From the NCBI GenBank assembly GCA_018817905.1, contig JAHISS010000093.1, forward strand, positions 1 to 7,763: DNA of 7,763 nucleotides, given 5' to 3'. A program made the position numbers and the translations under genes. Below the pieces are notes generated by a model, which saw only the letters and a program-made list of their open reading frames with translations, did no database searches and was not told where the DNA came from. Below are positions 7,501-7,763 of this stretch, piece after piece (position 1 is the first letter of the stretch; every line of letters begins with the position of its first letter). The DNA is from Nanobdellota archaeon (lineage in GTDB: Archaea; Nanobdellota; Nanobdellia; Pacearchaeales; GW2011-AR1).

Positions 7501-7504
7501 ATAA
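1502..7504 (+). CDS. Giant secreted multidomain protein (2000 aa), candidate surface effector/toxin
   Basis: The start is fixed by a clear Sec signal peptide (basic n-region, hydrophobic core, ASA cut after residue 26) and by the ATGA overlap with the pilin-like gene. Visible order: helical segment about 27-140; acidic beta-rich region about 145-520 with at least two related units (F208-L241 and Y297-I332) and a CEGGGC loop (C315, C320); coiled coil about 524-572 leading into TPR-like helices to 616; beta-rich insertion about 629-690; TPR-like helices about 707-826; Gly/Ala-rich hydrophobic segment 985-1100; unrecognised mixed region about 1100-1615; a module with H1639 and H1643 in 'HIGRHTNPGEGSVF'; and a C-terminal domain with an HSTLAGG (1925-1931) and SGHY (1954-1957) signature like plant IQM proteins. 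Only three cysteines occur, the last being C1689. I see no HExxH protease motif, no ATPase motif and no C-terminal membrane anchor. The layout resembles a polymorphic toxin or host-directed effector, but that role is inference. A structural cell-envelope protein is the main alternative. Confidence 0.9.
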   Translation: MKRKNIFQTTIAIFLIFSLLTPFASADFSALAMTLGQKGVMTLTSQVSPELAQLIPAGLQIATGNIEGAALSIATVADPTGSVRKIMQIQGAIQDPRTAIANLAQQEFMKTMVKENPEAAQKIQSALEIADYAEIALKEPPQGVTEETNKIEIQEQEDGSLEIKKYDEDFAKVPEGFTTTTEENEEGEAQLVFTNSEGTEEEFEIENFKFKGAKDSQLIFTEDKENNILNVEVKGEGNFILVEEYDDEENPIREKSFNNIKDGVFKVNENNEIEFAEFTSTTKEQETYTFSYSNREYEFKAKEGSHIIFNPAEECEGGGCYQIKGENAELTIGGEKVTGDFEIQLNDFGDINEVSLKANSVYYDIPSDRVISSKEDFKVFLDGRDILEERNAVSIFREGDKTQFNAKGLIKISNGVVYEGLSKNAFVRYTGWDNSFDVREGDATISNGKHTMVLKDGEYWLSAKFGDNEDPESFSFRYKDNDFTLVNVEHGYIAAFEDGKETGTLLYDLDDYEVNLKEDLSTGSEERIQEELDNVKAQIADTGISSAERRELVEKRDALEFILKEKEIQAAINDEDYGLARDKIGEFIKNAQDPEIKSNAKLALGELYVAESRLDDEVIAQKLADSHLREGNRVEYGGGTYVDGENIIISKKVTEYSNFFTDGEIIGGGYMIVKNILGDEYKVKKDYLLTKSFGFDKEHKVQYWKDSNKRDAVTIYESIIQDNYAGGKRQFDDSQARLALGQLYLEGNDLKNAEWAYNSVLGDETLGKETIATAHTGLAATYMQLPSEYDGQPRIEEAFKKIGEAIRVDPENQVAKYTQLQLQKSTIETVTYKLAKEKDDLSDMVLEKMGVSGFFTTSPFDPAIWTGDNYKVIYEGKEQLVSSQMLGMHILNEANEGGLSLQDFYNLEESQKRTVIARIVNKETNDPWVVQLLQETAEARQNHDIQLALNDGIGNYDQGIENQFKFKTGKSYIDKEIFESTLGEKFARGVNIKNVLLFAGPGATVKGASLVGWAGRGVGVTSTGAKTVGGIKIIEKAYEIAPKTTRFAGFVSAEAAETGAGIIADTIAPGSGLYVEILSGHAGVFDVVEKVAAKAAIKAPRMGKVFLTEEDELLQGLTFSNRREMDEFLSNVRKNERGLVEIDGKTFVPIIEGTETPIAIAGKRIKASAELEDVYPLMQQKIGVMAANPANRILTKRPEPITVTIGGETIEIVQPPSGQSLRMLARAKQLETELGAQVKYRIEGNKIIIDGYTVPKPDEILTYGGDRRFSEAEFTAPHDLGNTIRAAKEMSSDPKAFVIRRLKKDPSFLGGVDTKKAFGLEQEEFFQAIQTSESLQSTVADRLLKTKMLTTLSSGLYVDPTMAGIGAHVHPSVFDIPRTRDSEINDVFSAIRGTIEQPNMFDPRILQDIDVSKVRETAQPLIASKRELIQGRLEFLENSNPFNNPSDITTAEQVLTKTEYEFYVKGLYESTESGNRQLYYYKRDAIILANNRDLAKLESIDQAISRGNTEDIYWETIISQVPSRADVRTLQSGIPINVGGKDLNLEIIEFPNGRTYALSDPNTGELRVIPFSSDAPTGRFNEQVFQLVREKYNPLKFLDAPQFSFDPSRAFVELKPLNTKQITTTGGNKVLISQQTETHIGRHTNPGEGSVFSKKISSTNLENAITNIPEGFFKSGGGVYSTQVPNAGCNLVQKAEDIERMYPNARRIMVYKQVGFDTSTNKPIMKAVPAYIVDSDIENFATDQLSVVVRPSNPDYLADELKRDSGIIEDLRNGKSHSVLTAFPGDPDIPAAHLWEESGHAIIIPNGGKGADRTNWVKPKEEFLKKAEEEKLKVYHINQDGVTKDKQQFFTERRQKRGGYGTYLGWRDRDNVARAGDLRTHQHNGQFRIFDQPAQEDQGKLMWVITTDGEFNIGYRKKPYSTLPHSTLAGGKTVFGAGEVLFKDGMPIEINAWSGHYVDFLSPIEFNEQSVRVFKEYAELNGLKIHPEAKFITERPTKKT
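1934..3061 (+). other. Acidic beta-rich repeat region of the 2000-aa protein (residues ~145-520)
   Basis: This stretch alternates short beta-strand patterns with turns rich in G, N, D and E. Two units are clearly related: 208-241 begins FKFKGAKDSQLIF and 297-332 begins YEFKAKEGSHIIF, each followed by a 'V/I-K-G-E' strand. Later parts (for example 'ANSVYYDI' and 'AKGLIKISNGVVYEG') continue the style with less identity. A beta-solenoid or stacked beta-sandwich stalk is a plausible fold. I cannot name a family. Confidence 0.5.
3071..3979 (+). other. Coiled coil and two TPR-like blocks split by a beta-rich insertion
   Basis: Residues 524-572 are a charged amphipathic helix pair (EERIQEELDNVKAQI and ERRELVEKRDALEFILKE). 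They lead into a TPR-like unit (YGLARDKIGEFIKNA, then AKLALGELYVAESRL). A glycine-rich beta segment at about 629-690 interrupts, and TPR-like helices resume at about 707-826 (ARLALGQLYLEGNDLKNAEW, then IEEAFKKIGEAIRVDPEN, with the usual D-P near the helix end). TPRs bind proteins, so this is the likely partner-binding part of the molecule. Confidence 0.6.
4454..4801 (+). other. Gly/Ala-rich hydrophobic segment (residues 985-1100)
   Basis: Runs such as NVLLFAGPGATVKGASLVGW, GVGVTSTGAKTVGGIKI and EAAETGAGIIADTIAPGSG give a low-charge, glycine-rich, partly hydrophobic stretch between the TPR part and the C-terminal half. Similar Gly/Ala-rich hydrophobic segments often precede the toxin domains of polymorphic toxins and may insert in membranes. 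Here that comparison rests on composition only. Confidence 0.45.
6359..6571 (+). other. His-containing module with possible nuclease-toxin (BECR-like) pattern, residues ~1620-1690
   Basis: A strand-like 'NKVLIS' is followed by THIGRHTNPGEGSVFSKKIS and an amphipathic helix 'NLENAI'. The order of strand, H-I-x-x-H, a glycine/proline turn, S-x-F and a helix is similar to what I recall from bacterial toxin nucleases of the barnase-EndoU-colicin-RelE (BECR) type. H1639, R1642 and H1643 would be the candidate catalytic residues. I cannot see the full set of strands, so this is a weak match. Confidence 0.25.
7193..7501 (+). other. C-terminal IQM-like domain with HSTLAGG...AGEV...SGHY signature, residues ~1898-2000
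   Basis: From K1900 the sequence runs strand 'KLMWVITTDGEFNIG', then PHSTLAGGKTVFGAGEV (1924-1940), a 'KDGMPIEIN' strand, S1954-G-H-Y1957, and a closing helix 'SVRVFKEYAELNGL'. Plant IQM (IQ-motif) proteins have the same order: a strand ending 'YVG', HSSFL[AS]GG, an AGR turn, a 'G-V-x-x-V' strand, SGHYxPT, and a helix before a conserved asparagine/valine end. Bacterial effector-like proteins carry it with AGE, as here. H1925, S1926, E1939 and H1956 are the conserved polar positions. Biochemical activity of this domain is not known to me. Confidence 0.55.
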
Positions 7505-7505
7505 C

Positions 7506-7598
7506 CTAACTAATAATCTCTCCGACTCTTGATGCAATCCGGTCATCTTTTTCTGCGACTAAAGGATGAATCCTGATTTTTGAGACTTCTTGAAACAT
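7506..7598 (-). CDS. Possible 30-aa small protein with its own TATA-like box
   Basis: The ATG at 7596-7598 opens 30 codons: MFQEVSKIRIHPLVAEKDDR then IASRVGEIIS, ending in TAG at 7506-7508. The composition is protein-like, with a strand (KIRIHPLV) and an amphipathic helix (DRIASRVGEII). A TTAAAAT box lies about 26 nt upstream on the minus strand, the same spacing as the two clear promoters in the window. The frame stays open upstream without another ATG until a TAG near 7653, so it could instead be the end of a broken larger gene. It converges on the 2000-aa gene, with one base between the two stop codons. I do not recognise the family. Confidence 0.33.
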   Translation of the reverse strand: MFQEVSKIRIHPLVAEKDDRIASRVGEIIS

Positions 7599-7619
7599 TT
7601 TGTCTTTGCTATACCCCCT

Positions 7620-7628
7620 AGATTTTAA
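7620..7628 (-). promoter_or_regulatory. TATA-like box upstream of the 30-aa ORF
   Basis: The minus strand reads GTTAAAATC here style-wise, with TTAAAA at 7622-7627 centred about 26 nt before the ATG at 7598. The seven-base TTAAAAT is identical to the core at 731-737 in the operon promoter. The match may be chance in AT-rich DNA, but the spacing agrees with a leaderless start. Confidence 0.3.
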
Positions 7629-7694
7629 CTTGACCTCGCCACATAGATCCGACTAATTCTGTCACTCAAACAGTTTTGACAGTTGGCTCCTTTA

Positions 7695-7763
7695 TTAAGA
7701 ATTTGGAGGTTTATCCTCCAAAATTGTTCTGACTTCCTGAGAAAAATTCGAAAAGACTTTCTC
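7695..7763 (-). CDS. Possible C-terminal end of a gene entering from the right edge
   Basis: In the minus-strand frame starting at 7763, 22 codons read EKVFSNFSQEVRTILEDKPP then NS, followed by two consecutive TAA stops (7692-7697). The amphipathic helix followed by a polar Pro-rich tail is typical of a protein C-terminus, and the double stop supports it. A competing frame on the same strand (from 7762 to a TAA at 7625-7627) is open for 45 codons and holds a CQNC pair, but it is arginine-rich and looks less like a real protein. The fragment is too short to identify. Confidence 0.25.
   Translation of the reverse strand, partial: EKVFSNFSQEVRTILEDKPPNS
7702..7722. repeat. Perfect 8-bp hairpin near the right edge
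   Basis: TTTGGAGG (7702-7709) and CCTCCAAA (7715-7722) form a perfect stem around a TTTAT loop. It overlaps the last codons and sits just before the double stop of a possible minus-strand gene entering from the right, so it could serve as a 3'-end hairpin for that transcript (followed by TTCTTAATAA on the minus strand). The loop resembles that of the hairpin at 98-115. Confidence 0.45.

Noticed and set aside
7505..7763. A tRNA or box C/D RNA in the tail region.
   Set aside because: There is no T-loop consensus with matching acceptor stem. The several CTGA and TGATG-like words lack the C-D-C'-D' order and spacing.

Overview
The window looks like a piece of a DPANN archaeal genome, most like the Woesearchaeota/Pacearchaeota branch. 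Three things point there. A class III (prepilin-type) signal, KKRGQVALFV, opens one protein. A membrane protein carries an 'SNITGYVI' loop between two C-terminal transmembrane helices, a sequence style I associate with that group. Several start codons have an A/T-rich TATA-like box about 26 nt upstream and almost no room for a Shine-Dalgarno site, as expected for leaderless archaeal transcripts. The DNA is AT-rich and uses the standard genetic code. The lineage is inferred from sequence style, not from a marker gene.

Layout. Positions 1-96 (minus strand) hold the first 32 codons of a gene that leaves the window on the left. It looks like the helix-turn-helix start of a transposase or integrase, and a perfect hairpin sits immediately before its ATG. 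Positions 195-677 (minus) encode a 160-aa two-helix membrane protein with a soluble TPR-like N-terminal region. An 81-bp divergent promoter region (678-758) separates it from a plus-strand pair. The first plus-strand gene (759-1505) encodes a 248-aa pilin-like, membrane-anchored surface protein. The second (1502-7504) encodes a 2000-aa secreted multidomain protein, and the two overlap by ATGA. The last 259 bases hold no long gene. They contain a possible 30-aa minus-strand ORF with its own TATA-like box, a perfect hairpin, and what may be the end of another minus-strand gene entering from the right.

The centrepiece is the 2000-aa protein. In order it has a Sec signal peptide, a helical segment, an acidic beta-rich repeat region with a CEGGGC loop, a coiled coil leading into TPR-like helices, a beta-rich insertion, more TPR helices, a Gly/Ala-rich hydrophobic segment, a long unrecognised region, a His-containing module that loosely resembles nuclease toxin modules, and a C-terminal domain. 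That last domain carries an HS[ST]LxGG...AGEV...G...SGHY signature that I recognise from plant IQM proteins and bacterial effector-like proteins. The overall order (export signal, long repetitive stalk, hydrophobic Gly-rich pre-domain, compact C-terminal domains) resembles polymorphic toxins or effectors. A reasonable hypothesis is that the pilin-like protein and the giant protein are made together and act at the cell surface, perhaps on a host or neighbouring cell. No immunity gene follows on the same strand within the window.
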